Source of the DNA: PVC group bacterium
GTDB taxonomy: Bacteria; Verrucomicrobiota; Kiritimatiellia; SS1-B-03-39; PXDE01
Assembly (NCBI GenBank): GCA_003566475.1
Contig: PXDE01000112.1
Coordinates: 1-8,870, forward strand
DNA length: 8,870 bases
Direction: 5' to 3'
Shown piece by piece: positions 1 through 6,100 of the stretch. The notes beneath the pieces were generated by a model that was not told the DNA's origin, made no database searches, and saw only the letters and a list, made by a program, of their open reading frames with translations. The position numbers were made by a program, and so were the translations under genes. Each line of letters starts with the position of its first letter. Position 1 is the first letter of the stretch.

Positions 1-13
1 AGGCTCTTCGCAT
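1..13 (-). CDS. Start of an unidentified gene downstream of aroK (cut by window edge)
   Basis: An ATG on the minus strand at 13-11 is preceded by AAGGAG (22-27) with an 8-nt gap, the best Shine-Dalgarno match in this operon. Only the first four residues (M-R-R-A) are inside the window. It begins 38 bp after the aroK stop and probably belongs to the same transcript. aroB often follows aroK in bacteria, but four residues cannot identify a product. Confidence 0.45.
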
Positions 14-32
14 GCTCTGCTCTCCTTCGGCC

Positions 33-49
33 GCGCCCTTGGCGGGCGC
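33..49 (-). other. Small hairpin between aroK and the next gene
   Basis: GCGCCC-TTGGC-GGGCGC forms a 6-bp perfect GC stem just after the aroK stop codon. No T-run follows on the minus strand, and a ribosome binding site lies 5 bp beyond it. It is therefore more likely a processing or mRNA-stability element than a terminator, or simply chance in GC-rich DNA. Confidence 0.25.
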
Positions 50-51
50 AG

Positions 52-573
52 CTACGTGTACGGATAGAGCGCGGCCACCGCCTCGACCACCTCGGCGGTG
101 GGGCGGGAAGTGGCCTCGATGCGATGGCGCAGGGCCTGGTAGAGCGGCTCGCGCTCGGCGTGGAGGGCCATGAACCGGGCCCGGGGGTCCGGACCCTGCA
201 GGAGCGGCCGGTGGGTGGAGCGGCGGACCCGCTCCCACATGACCTCGGGGTCGCCGGTGAGCCCCACCACCACCGCCCCCCGGGCGGACAGGGCGTCGAG
301 GTTCTCCTGACGCAGAATCACCCCGCCGCCGGCCGCGATGACCAGCCCGTCCCGGCCGCCCAGCTCGGCCGCCACCTCGGACTCGAGCGCGCGGAAGGCG
401 GACTCCCCCCGGGTGGCGAAGATTTCGGGGATGCGGGCGCCCGCCTTGCGCTCGATCTCCCGGTCCATATCCACAAACCGAAGCCCCAGGCGTCTGGCCA
501 CGCCCCGCCCCACCGTCGATTTCCCCACCCCCATGAACCCGAGCAGAACCAGATTGGGCCGGATCTCGCTCAT
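52..573 (-). CDS. aroK: Shikimate kinase
   Basis: This 173-residue cytoplasmic enzyme phosphorylates the 3-hydroxyl of shikimate with ATP, the fifth step of the chorismate pathway. The length is normal for AroK. The P-loop GFMGVGKST lies at residues 12-20. The shikimate-binding DMD is at 35-37, with D35 as the expected ligand. FRALE at 60-64 carries the conserved Arg, the GGG loop is at 82-84, and the lid motif HRPLL is at 121-125. The late REPLY motif (141-145) has the conserved Arg. All key residues are present. The ATG at 573 overlaps the stop of the upstream prepilin peptidase gene as ATGA and has no clear Shine-Dalgarno, so translational coupling is likely. A longer open frame runs upstream to 1557, but it is a shadow of the peptidase gene. 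I cannot separate AroK from AroL by sequence reading alone; AroK is the default for a single copy. Confidence 0.96.
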   Translation of the reverse strand: MSEIRPNLVLLGFMGVGKSTVGRGVARRLGLRFVDMDREIERKAGARIPEIFATRGESAFRALESEVAAELGGRDGLVIAAGGGVILRQENLDALSARGAVVVGLTGDPEVMWERVRRSTHRPLLQGPDPRARFMALHAEREPLYQALRHRIEATSRPTAEVVEAVAALYPYT

Positions 574-1403
574 AGCCAGAACCGCGTCCGGTACCAGGCC
601 CAGATGGCCTCCCCGGCAAACAGGTAGATCAGCGCGGCCGCGGCCAGGTAGGGGCCGAACGGAATCTTGCTCTGCCACTTGCGCCCCTTGATCAGGATCA
701 GGGTCAGCCCCACCACCGACCCCAGGAACGACGCCCCCACCAGGGTGAACAATACGGAGGGCCAGCCCAGGAACGCGCCCAGAGCGCCCAGAAGCTTCAC
801 ATCGCCGAACCCCATGGCCTCCTTGCGGAACACGGCCTCGCCCAGAATGGCCACCAGCCAGAGCAGGCCAAAGCCTAGGCAGAGGCCGGTGCCGGCGGCC
901 AGAAACCCCCGCAGCATCGAGGTCTCGCCGTGGAGGCTGGGGACCAGCGCGCTGATCAGCAGGCCGGCCACGATGCCGCCCACGGTGATCCGGTCGGGCA
1001 GGATGTAGTAGTCGAGATCGATGAAGGTCCCCACCACCAGCCCGGACACCAGCAGCCAGTACACGGGCACGCGGGGGTCTAGGGCGTCCCCGAGGGGAAA
1101 GGCGAACTTCCACCAGACCAGGGCGAAGAGGACGCCGGTGATGGCCTCGACCAGCGGATAGCGGCCGGCGATGGGCGCTCCGCAGCGGCGGCAGCGGCCG
1201 CGAAGCAGAAGCCAGCTCAGCACCGGGATGTTGTCGTGCCAGGCGATGGGCCGCATGCACTTGGGACAGAACGAGCGGCGGGGCCGGTTGATCGACATCT
1301 CCCGGGGGATCCGGTAGATGCAGACATTGAGAAAGCTGCCGATGGAGGCCCCCAGCATCGCGGCCACCGCCAGCCAGTAGAGATCGAAATTCATCCCCGC
1401 CAT
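570..1403 (-). CDS. pilD: Type IV prepilin peptidase / N-methyltransferase (A24 family)
   Basis: This 277-residue inner-membrane aspartic protease removes the leader of type IV pilins or type II secretion pseudopilins and normally methylates the new N-terminus. The N-terminal domain opens with LGASIGSFLNVCIYRIP (about 17-33). Two CxxC pairs, C46/C49 and C71/C74, are the usual zinc-binding cysteines. The catalytic aspartates are in FIDLDYYILPD (127-137) and in the G-F-G-D motif (198-201), which leads into GDVKLLGALGA. About seven or eight hydrophobic segments fill the rest. The ATG at 1403 has AAGGA 3 nt upstream. An in-frame ATG at 1394 is an equally plausible start with a better distance to the same AAGGA. 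The stop overlaps the aroK ATG. No pilin genes lie nearby. pilD could be replaced by gspO as a name, since family members serve both systems. Confidence 0.95.
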   Translation of the reverse strand: MAGMNFDLYWLAVAAMLGASIGSFLNVCIYRIPREMSINRPRRSFCPKCMRPIAWHDNIPVLSWLLLRGRCRRCGAPIAGRYPLVEAITGVLFALVWWKFAFPLGDALDPRVPVYWLLVSGLVVGTFIDLDYYILPDRITVGGIVAGLLISALVPSLHGETSMLRGFLAAGTGLCLGFGLLWLVAILGEAVFRKEAMGFGDVKLLGALGAFLGWPSVLFTLVGASFLGSVVGLTLILIKGRKWQSKIPFGPYLAAAALIYLFAGEAIWAWYRTRFWL

Positions 1404-1461
1404 GGTTCCTTGAACGCCGGGGTCGGGGCAAGCCCGGATGCGACCGCCAGTTCCCGGGAGG

Positions 1462-1728
1462 CCTCCACTCGGAAGCGCGAGCCACCTCACCGTAGCGCCC
1501 AATTCCGATTGGGCGTCGCCGCGGCCGCCAGGTGACCCGCCCCGGAGCAACTCCCACCTGGAAGTGGGAGCCACGTCACCGTAGCGCCCAATTCCGATTG
1601 GGCGTCTCCGCAGCCGCCAGGCGATCCGCCCCAGAACAACGCCCACCTGGCAGTGGGAGCCACGCCGCCGTAGCGCCCAATTCCGATTGGGCGTCTCCCC
1701 GGCCGCCCGGCGACCTGCCCCGGAACGT
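1462..1728. repeat. Three-unit tandem array of 89-bp double-hairpin repeats
   Basis: Three units run 1462-1550, 1551-1639 and 1640-1728 with an exact 89-bp period. Each contains the palindrome CGCCCAAT-TCCG-ATTGGGCG, identical in all three (1496-1515, 1585-1604, 1674-1693). Unit 2 also has a perfect hairpin CTCCCAC-N6-GTGGGAG (1551-1570), kept with 5 bp in unit 3 and largely lost in unit 1. The remaining sequence (GAGCCAC, CGTAGCGCCC, CCGCCCCGGA-like ends) is similar but diverged. A fourth unit seems to begin at 1729 (CTCCC) and stops. The array fills most of the gene-free 1404-1780 gap between pilD and the permease gene. It resembles REP/BIME-type intergenic elements and could act as a transcription barrier between the two operons. 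No ORF with a ribosome binding site lies inside. Confidence 0.85.
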
Positions 1729-1780
1729 CTCCCGTATAGGAGCGCGATCCCTGGATCCGCAGCGGAACCTTCCGGACCGT

Positions 1781-2620
1781 TCAGCCGGCCGCCGGCGCGG
1801 CGTCGCGGGTGGCCTGGCCGGTCCGGCGGCGGAGGGCGGTGAGAAACCGCAGCGAGGACAGCAGGGCGAGGGCGGCGACCAGGCAGGGGCCAAACGGCTG
1901 GTCGAAGGCGATGGCGGCCACGAACGACCCCAGGTAGCCGACGAGGGCGATGACCACGGTCACCGCGAGAGACCGGGCCCAGCCGTCCACAATCACGAAG
2001 CCCGCCCAGGACGGGAAGAAGAACAGGGCGAAGGCGGGGAACACGCCCATGGCGTCGGTGCCCAGCACCGTGCAGGCCACCACCACGACCGCGAACAGCG
2101 TCCGATGGGGCCAGGCGGGAATCCGGTTGCCGGTGTAGTAATCCGGGAAGAACCGTTCCGTGAGCAGACGTCGGGAGAGCCAGGGCATGGGCCCCACCAC
2201 CGCCATCGCCAGCAGCAGCGCGGCACCCGCATGCGCGGCGCGGGTGTAGTAGAGGTCGCCCCGCAGCAGGGTCTCGCTGATCACCGTGCCCTGGTCGGTG
2301 TTGTGCCCGAGGAGCAGGGTGCCCGCCCACCCGGCCAGGATGAGCAGACCGTAGTTGCTGTTGCTGACCCGGGGCAGCAGCAGCAGCACGCCCATGGCCA
2401 GGCCGGTGACCCCGAACGCGCCGGCCAGCACGGGGAGCCCCAGCGCGACGGCACCCATCCCGCCGGCGGCGGCGGCCTGGGAGAGGCCCAGAGCCACCAG
2501 CCACTCGTTGCGCATGCGCAGCCAGGCCCCGGTCAGGCTGAGCGCGATGGCCAGGGCCAGCCCGGTGACGAACGGCATCCGGAACAGGGGGTCGAACAGA
2601 ATCTCGAGGAACTCGCTCAT
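1781..2620 (-). CDS. Metal (zinc/manganese-type) ABC transporter permease, ABC-3 family
   Basis: This 279-residue integral inner-membrane protein forms the channel of a binding-protein-dependent metal importer. The length fits ZnuB/MntB. Hydrophobic segments lie at roughly 17-33, 41-62, 64-83, 91-104, 131-145, 174-188, 190-215, 218-238 and 244-258. LGLSQAAAAGGMGAVALG (44-61) sits where ZnuB-type permeases have their conserved Ser/Ala/Gly-rich segment. LLRGDLYY (118-125) matches the family's LFGD(I/L)L turn. The C-terminus is a short basic and Ala-rich tail. Its ATG overlaps the TGA of the ATPase gene upstream as ATGA, which is strong evidence for one operon and matched stoichiometry. The sequence appears diverged from classical ZnuB, so zinc is inferred from the neighbours rather than read from this protein. 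Confidence 0.88.
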   Translation of the reverse strand: MSEFLEILFDPLFRMPFVTGLALAIALSLTGAWLRMRNEWLVALGLSQAAAAGGMGAVALGLPVLAGAFGVTGLAMGVLLLLPRVSNSNYGLLILAGWAGTLLLGHNTDQGTVISETLLRGDLYYTRAAHAGAALLLAMAVVGPMPWLSRRLLTERFFPDYYTGNRIPAWPHRTLFAVVVVACTVLGTDAMGVFPAFALFFFPSWAGFVIVDGWARSLAVTVVIALVGYLGSFVAAIAFDQPFGPCLVAALALLSSLRFLTALRRRTGQATRDAAPAAG

Positions 2621-3189
2621 CCCGCCGCCACCTCCACCAGACCCGTGCAGTGGCGTTCCAGAAACTCCTTCTCGTGGCTGACCACGATCACGGCCCGGGC
2701 CGGATCCAGCCCGGAGAGCATGTCGGACAGGGCGTCAAGAGCCCGCCCGTCGAGGTTGTTGGTGGGTTCGTCGAGCAGGACGAGGTCGGCGGCGCCGGCC
2801 AGGCAGGCCGCCGCCTGCAGGAGCTGGAACTGGCCTCCGCTCAGACGGTTCAGCGGCCGGTCCATGAGCGGCGCCACCATGGGGTGGGCACGGCCCGGCT
2901 CGGCCCCCAGCAGGGGCAGCATCTCCCGGCCCAGCAGAGGGAGTTCGGGCGGCAGCTCGGGACGCTGCCAGTGGTGGGCCACGGTAAGCCCTTCGGCCCG
3001 GACAATCTGGCCGGCAAAGACCCGGGCGCAGCCGGTGATGGCCCGGAGCAGCGTGGACTTGCCCGCGCCGTTGGGGCCGCCGAGCCCCAGAACCTGTCCC
3101 CGGGCCACCGCGAACGACACGTCGCGGATCACCGGGCGGGCATAGCCCGCCGTCACCGTTTCGAGACGCAGCAGCTCCTTCTCATCCAT
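2617..3189 (-). CDS. Metal ABC transporter ATP-binding protein (short ZnuC-like)
   Basis: This 190-residue ATPase powers the importer at the cytoplasmic face. The Walker A GPNGAGKST is at 38-46. A Q-loop candidate is Q75 in HHWQRPE, the signature LSGGQ is at 116-120, Walker B LVLLDE is at 136-141, the D-loop region NNLD is at 144-147 and the switch His is H172 (VVSHEKEFL). All nucleotide-binding parts are present, yet the protein is about 50-60 residues shorter than E. coli ZnuC, lacking a C-terminal extension. The DEPTNNLD wording is closer to the DEPTN-x-LD of ABC-F and related ATPases than to the usual importer form. I chose the ATG at 3189, which gives the normal N-terminus (LLRLETVTAGY). 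A GTG at 3219 would add ten residues without family support. Neither start has a good Shine-Dalgarno. The gene lies 68 bp after the binding-protein gene and overlaps the permease gene. Confidence 0.9.
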   Translation of the reverse strand: MDEKELLRLETVTAGYARPVIRDVSFAVARGQVLGLGGPNGAGKSTLLRAITGCARVFAGQIVRAEGLTVAHHWQRPELPPELPLLGREMLPLLGAEPGRAHPMVAPLMDRPLNRLSGGQFQLLQAAACLAGAADLVLLDEPTNNLDGRALDALSDMLSGLDPARAVIVVSHEKEFLERHCTGLVEVAAG

Positions 3190-3257
3190 GCGGTCACTCT
3201 GACCCGACGACGCCTCCACGCCAAGACGGTTCGCCTCAGGCCGCCAACGAGCCGCGG

Positions 3258-4154
3258 CTAGGGCGGATCCAGGGTGTCGAGCCAGGCCTCGACCATGGCG
3301 ACATAGGCGTCGAACCCGCCGTCCATAGGCACCTGGGTGGGGAGCTGATGCGAGGGCCAGCCGAGTTCACGGGCCATGAACCGGGCCGCCCGATCAGGCT
3401 GGTAGTTGCTGGTCCAGATCACGCCCGGGGGCTCCTCGCGAAGGCGACGCACCAGACCCCGCAGGTGGGCGGCGGTGGGCGGGATGCCGGGCAGGGGCTC
3501 GATGGTGCCCAGCTCCTTCACGCCCAGGAAGCGAAGCAGATACATGTGGTCGGAATGATAGGACAGCACGCCCGGCGCGTCATTCACCCGCTCCTTCCAG
3601 CGGGCACCATGCTCGGCCAGGGCCTCGGCCAGCGTCTCGGCGCGCTTAGCGAACTCGGTGGCCTGGGCCGGGGCCAGCTCGCCCATCCGCCGGGCCAGGG
3701 CGCGGCCGATGGCGGCCAGGCGCTCGGGGTCGAAATCCACATGGGGGTTGCCATGGGGATGGACATCGCCCAGGGCGCGGTCGGCGGGCTTATCGTCGTC
3801 GAGCAGCTTGACCTGATCGGCGGCCACGAAGTTCCCGGGCTGTCCGGGCATCACCCGGCGGTTGTTGGCCCCGGTGAGGGCGGCGGGCAGCCAGCCCACC
3901 TCCAGGTCGGCCCCGATGGACACCACCAGGTCGGCCCGGCGCAGGGCGGCCATCATGCTGGGGACGGCCTCCAGGTAATGGGCGTCGCGGTTGGGCGGCG
4001 CGAGCACGCGGACGGTGACGGCATCGCCTCCGATCTCGCGGACCAGCATGCCCAGATTGGGGATGGTGGCCACCACGCTCAAGTCGGCGGCGGCGGCGGT
4101 TCCGGCGAGGCCCAGGACCAGGGCGAAGGCACGAGCAAGGGAGAAGAGCTTCAT
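3258..4154 (-). CDS. Periplasmic metal-binding protein of ABC transporter (ZnuA/TroA family)
   Basis: This 298-residue solute-binding protein (cluster A-I) captures a transition metal in the periplasm and hands it to the permease. A signal peptide begins MKLFSLARAF and ends with a run of Ala; cleavage after A23 (AAA|D) is likely. The mature protein starts with LSVVATIPNLGMLVREIGGD, typical of the family. Metal-ligand candidates are H59 (DAHYLE), H138 (NPHVDFDP, the family's DPHxWLDP position) and H200 or H203 (SYHSDHMYL). The fourth ligand, often Asp or Glu, falls in a region reading WTSNYQPD (247-254), so it is uncertain. The long His-rich loop of classical ZnuA is absent; only HPHGNPH (132-138) remains. 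I placed the start at the ATG giving the signal peptide, not at in-frame codons up to 4358. Zinc is favoured because of the His-rich outer-membrane neighbour, but manganese cannot be excluded. Confidence 0.92.
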   Translation of the reverse strand: MKLFSLARAFALVLGLAGTAAAADLSVVATIPNLGMLVREIGGDAVTVRVLAPPNRDAHYLEAVPSMMAALRRADLVVSIGADLEVGWLPAALTGANNRRVMPGQPGNFVAADQVKLLDDDKPADRALGDVHPHGNPHVDFDPERLAAIGRALARRMGELAPAQATEFAKRAETLAEALAEHGARWKERVNDAPGVLSYHSDHMYLLRFLGVKELGTIEPLPGIPPTAAHLRGLVRRLREEPPGVIWTSNYQPDRAARFMARELGWPSHQLPTQVPMDGGFDAYVAMVEAWLDTLDPP

Positions 4155-4220
4155 GGCGGAAATCTCAGGAAAGGTGTGCATCTGCATGAGGGAAGCATAA
4201 ACCGTGCCTCCCCGGAAGGA

Positions 4221-4255
4221 GGCCCGCGGCCCGATGCAGAGGTGGACCGCGGGCC
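4221..4255 (-). other. Second GC hairpin in the leader of the binding-protein gene
   Basis: A perfect 9-bp inverted repeat, GGCCCGCGG (4221-4229) and CCGCGGGCC (4247-4255), encloses a 17-nt loop. On the minus strand it directly follows the stem-loop at 4256-4285, so the 143-bp gap between the outer-membrane and binding-protein genes is mostly hairpin. No T-tract follows. Confidence 0.5.
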
Positions 4256-4285
4256 GGGGGCGCCGGGCGCGGGCCCGGCACCCCC
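4256..4285 (-). terminator. Strong stem-loop just after the outer-membrane gene, possible terminator or attenuator
   Basis: On the minus strand GGGGGTGCCGGG pairs with CCCGGCGCCCCC around the loop CCCGCG. This makes a 12-bp stem with one G-U wobble, 12 bp past the stop codon of the outer-membrane gene. No U-run follows, so it is not a canonical intrinsic terminator. It may reduce read-through, protect the 3' end of the upstream mRNA, or set the ratio of outer-membrane protein to ABC proteins. Confidence 0.5.
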
Positions 4286-4297
4286 TGGAGAGAGCGC

Positions 4298-5704
4298 CTA
4301 GAAGGCGTGGGCGCCGTGAACGCCGAGGCTGATCACGTACTGAAGCATGAATACCCACTCCTCGCTGTGGCCATGGCCATGGTCGTCATGGGCCATGTCC
4401 ACGTACGAGAGCTGGGCCCGCAGGCGGGAGAACTCGGTGGGGGCATAGGAGACTTGGCCCGTATAGCGCTTGGAGGTGCCGAACGACTCGGCCTCGCCGT
4501 CCTCGAACCCGTCGTTGGTCAGGCCCAGGAGGTCGGCCCGAAGGCCGGCGTTCCAGCGCGGGGCGAACCCGTAGGTGGCCTGCACATAGAGGCCATCCTG
4601 CTTCCACTTCTGATCGCCCTCGTCGAGGGTGCCCAGCGAGCTGAAGCTGTCGAACTGGCGGTTCCGGTAGCGGAGGTCGAGCTCGCGGTAGATGTACTCG
4701 CCCTGAAGGGTGAAGTTGCCGTGACCCATCACGCCCCCGCCGTCGTACTTGTACACGGCGTCCAGCCCGAAGAACGTGCTGTCGCCGTCCCAGGTCTCGA
4801 GGCGGCCGCTGGAATGGGCGTCCATCTGCTGGAAGGCGCGGCTGTGCCCGCCGAACAGCCCGAACTGCACGGCGTGGTTCGGCCCGATGTCCGGGGCGAC
4901 CTTGGCGAAGGCGGTGAACAGCCGGGGGCCGTCACGCTCGGCCAGGTCATGGTCGGCCCGCCAGCGGACGCGCTCCGGAGCGCCGCCGGGACCGGGCAGA
5001 AGCGTGACCGCCTCATGGCGTCCGGGCCCGATGTAGTTGGCCACGCCCTCGCTCTCGCCCTGCAAGATCTCCACCCCGAATCGGAAATAGGTCTCGGTGG
5101 GAGGAACCCAGGTGAGCTGGACCCCGACCTCGTTGAGCCCCTCATCGCCGAAGAAGAACTCCCGCATCCAGGGCGCGTCCACGAACAGCCAGTCGTGCGG
5201 GTGCTGCTTGTTGATGTAGCCCACGTCGCTGAGGAACTTGCCGGCCTTGACCTGCAAGCCCGCCGGCAGCATGCGGGTGGTGAGGTAGGCCTCCTCGACC
5301 TCCACCCCGTCCTCATGGAACCCCAGCGCGACCAGCGCGTCGAAGTACGGGTCGACAGTTCCGCTGAAGGTCAGCTCGACCTCGCGGAGGTTGAACCCCT
5401 CTTCGACGCCATGGCCGTGACCATGGCCATGCCCGTGGCCATGGCCGAACTCGAATCCCGGCGGGGCCTCGGTCTCATCGGAGGCGTAGACCGCGTCCAC
5501 GATCACGGAGATGGCGGGGTTGAACTCGGTCCCGGTGGCCACCGGGACATCACGTTCCGCGAGCTGAAGGGCCCGCAGCCGCATGGGCGGCGGATCCAGC
5601 GGGTCGCGGGTGCGGGCGACGGGATCGTCGGCCTCCTGGGCGGAGGCGACGGTAAGCCCCGACGCCAGGGTCAGGGCGAGCAGGCTGGGCAGGATGTTTT
5701 TCAC
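4298..5704 (-). CDS. His-rich outer-membrane beta-barrel protein, probable zinc-regulated porin/receptor
   Basis: This 468-residue protein most likely lets a metal (probably zinc) cross the outer membrane to the ABC importer encoded downstream. The GTG start at 5704 has AAGAGGAA 7 nt upstream (GAGG 9 nt). It gives a clean signal peptide (KNILPSLLALTLASGL) with a likely cut after A22 (ASA|Q). Residues 87-99 are a (GH)6G run, and a second His cluster, HDDHGHGH, lies at 439-446 near the end. The rest has alternating strand-like segments with many aromatic residues (for example YFDALVALGF, TYFRFGVEIL, EWVFMLQYVISLG). The last residue is Phe, as in BAM substrates. It matches what databases call zinc-regulated TonB-dependent outer membrane receptors. 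However, it is far shorter than true TonB-dependent receptors, and I see no plug domain or TonB box, so porin-like is the safer description. An open frame continues to 5782 but runs across the promoter. Confidence 0.85.
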   Translation of the reverse strand: MKNILPSLLALTLASGLTVASAQEADDPVARTRDPLDPPPMRLRALQLAERDVPVATGTEFNPAISVIVDAVYASDETEAPPGFEFGHGHGHGHGHGHGVEEGFNLREVELTFSGTVDPYFDALVALGFHEDGVEVEEAYLTTRMLPAGLQVKAGKFLSDVGYINKQHPHDWLFVDAPWMREFFFGDEGLNEVGVQLTWVPPTETYFRFGVEILQGESEGVANYIGPGRHEAVTLLPGPGGAPERVRWRADHDLAERDGPRLFTAFAKVAPDIGPNHAVQFGLFGGHSRAFQQMDAHSSGRLETWDGDSTFFGLDAVYKYDGGGVMGHGNFTLQGEYIYRELDLRYRNRQFDSFSSLGTLDEGDQKWKQDGLYVQATYGFAPRWNAGLRADLLGLTNDGFEDGEAESFGTSKRYTGQVSYAPTEFSRLRAQLSYVDMAHDDHGHGHSEEWVFMLQYVISLGVHGAHAF

Positions 5705-5711
5705 AGGCAGG

Positions 5712-5719
5712 TTCCTCTT
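5712..5719 (-). promoter_or_regulatory. Ribosome binding site that fixes the GTG start of the outer-membrane gene
   Basis: AAGAGGAA lies 7 nt upstream of the GTG at 5704 (9 nt from its GAGG core). It is one of the two clearest Shine-Dalgarno sites in the window and supports GTG over the upstream in-frame ATG at 5782. Confidence 0.75.
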
Positions 5720-5759
5720 GGTTCCGGGTTCCACACGCCGACCGGGCGTGCCACTACTC

Positions 5760-5780
5760 GATAAACGAGAATCTTTTATC
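5760..5780 (-). promoter_or_regulatory. Putative Fur/Zur-family operator palindrome
   Basis: A 21-bp imperfect palindrome has the form GATAAA-N9-TTTATC with two further inner pairs (8 of 10 arm positions symmetric). It overlaps the -10 of the predicted promoter, the position expected for a repressor. Together with the flanking AATGATAA it resembles Fur-family sites (ATGATAA half-sites), and the neighbouring genes point to Zur. It is an AT-rich island in GC-rich DNA. No second copy is visible in front of the binding-protein gene. Confidence 0.5.
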
Positions 5781-5801
5781 ATTAGCAGGATCCCCGGTCA
5801 A
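5773..5801 (-). promoter_or_regulatory. Predicted sigma-70-type promoter of the metal-uptake locus
   Basis: TTGACC (5801-5796) and TAAAAG (5778-5773) are 17 bp apart, with 5 of 6 and 4 of 6 consensus matches. A run of eight T on the minus strand (5820-5813) lies just upstream and could serve as an UP-like element. Transcription would begin near 5766, giving a leader of about 60 nt before the GTG start. Confidence 0.5.
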
Positions 5802-5857
5802 CCCTCCCCCTGAAAAAAAACTGTCGCAAAGAACGCGCCCATTCGCAACGGTTCAGG

Positions 5858-6081
5858 GGTGTCGCGTCGCTCGCCCCCCGGCTAATGGCCTCCACCCCTT
5901 CGCGGTGGCCAGGTCTCCGAGCGACCCCGGAGGGGTCACAGCGATTAGCCGGGGGTAAGCAACGCGACACCGCCCCCCTGCTCCCGTGGGGGAACAGAGG
6001 GGTCACAGCGATTAGCCGGGGGTAAGCAACGCGACACCCCCGGATCCCGTGCCCCAGGATGGGTCCGACCCCGGAGGGGTC
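5858..6081. repeat. Cluster of long direct and inverted palindromic repeats
   Basis: A 42-bp unit is perfectly repeated at 5930-5971 and 5997-6038 (period 67 bp). It contains GAGGGGTCACAGCG followed by ATTAGCCGGGGG and AACGCGACACC. An inverted copy of its right part lies at 5858-5886 (29 bp with about three differences and one indel), so 5858-5886 can pair with 5944-5971 in a very long stem. A separate hairpin, GACCCC-GGA-GGGGTC, occurs at 5923-5937 and again at 6067-6081, next to the end of dinB. The cluster fills most of the 396-bp gap between the outer-membrane gene and dinB. Such families are widespread non-coding intergenic repeats in GC-rich bacteria; a 173-residue reading frame across it is spurious. 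Confidence 0.85.
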
Positions 6082-6100
6082 GCAGCAGGTCTGGCAAGGG

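Noticed and set aside
574..1557. N-terminal extension of shikimate kinase to 501 residues
   Set aside because: The extra part is an out-of-frame reading of pilD. Shikimate kinase starts normally at 573 with the P-loop 12 residues in.
1462..1728. CRISPR array
   Set aside because: The 89-bp period with similarity through the whole unit, no unique spacers and no cas genes does not fit. The same holds for the 45-bp and 67-bp repeats.
1404..2504. N-terminal extension of prepilin peptidase to 644 residues
   Set aside because: It runs through the repeat array and the permease gene in the wrong frame; the family's N-terminus begins at 1403 or 1394.
1532..3145. A 537-codon plus-strand open frame across the repeat array, permease and ATPase
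   Set aside because: Antisense to two well-supported ABC genes; its composition is Gly/Gln/Arg/Pro-rich and its start lies in the 89-bp repeats.
4155..4358. Upstream starts for the metal-binding protein, including an ATG at 4187
   Set aside because: They would bury the signal peptide and run through the hairpins and the end of the outer-membrane gene.
4307..5764. A 485-codon plus-strand open frame opposite the outer-membrane gene
   Set aside because: Antisense shadow. The minus-strand frame has a signal peptide, ribosome binding site, promoter and C-terminal Phe, all missing from this one.
5813..5820. T8 tract (minus strand) as an intrinsic terminator for dinB
   Set aside because: The long repeat stem ends about 38 nt before the T-run and no good hairpin abuts it, so it is more plausibly an AT-rich element upstream of the next promoter. 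A weak terminator cannot be ruled out.
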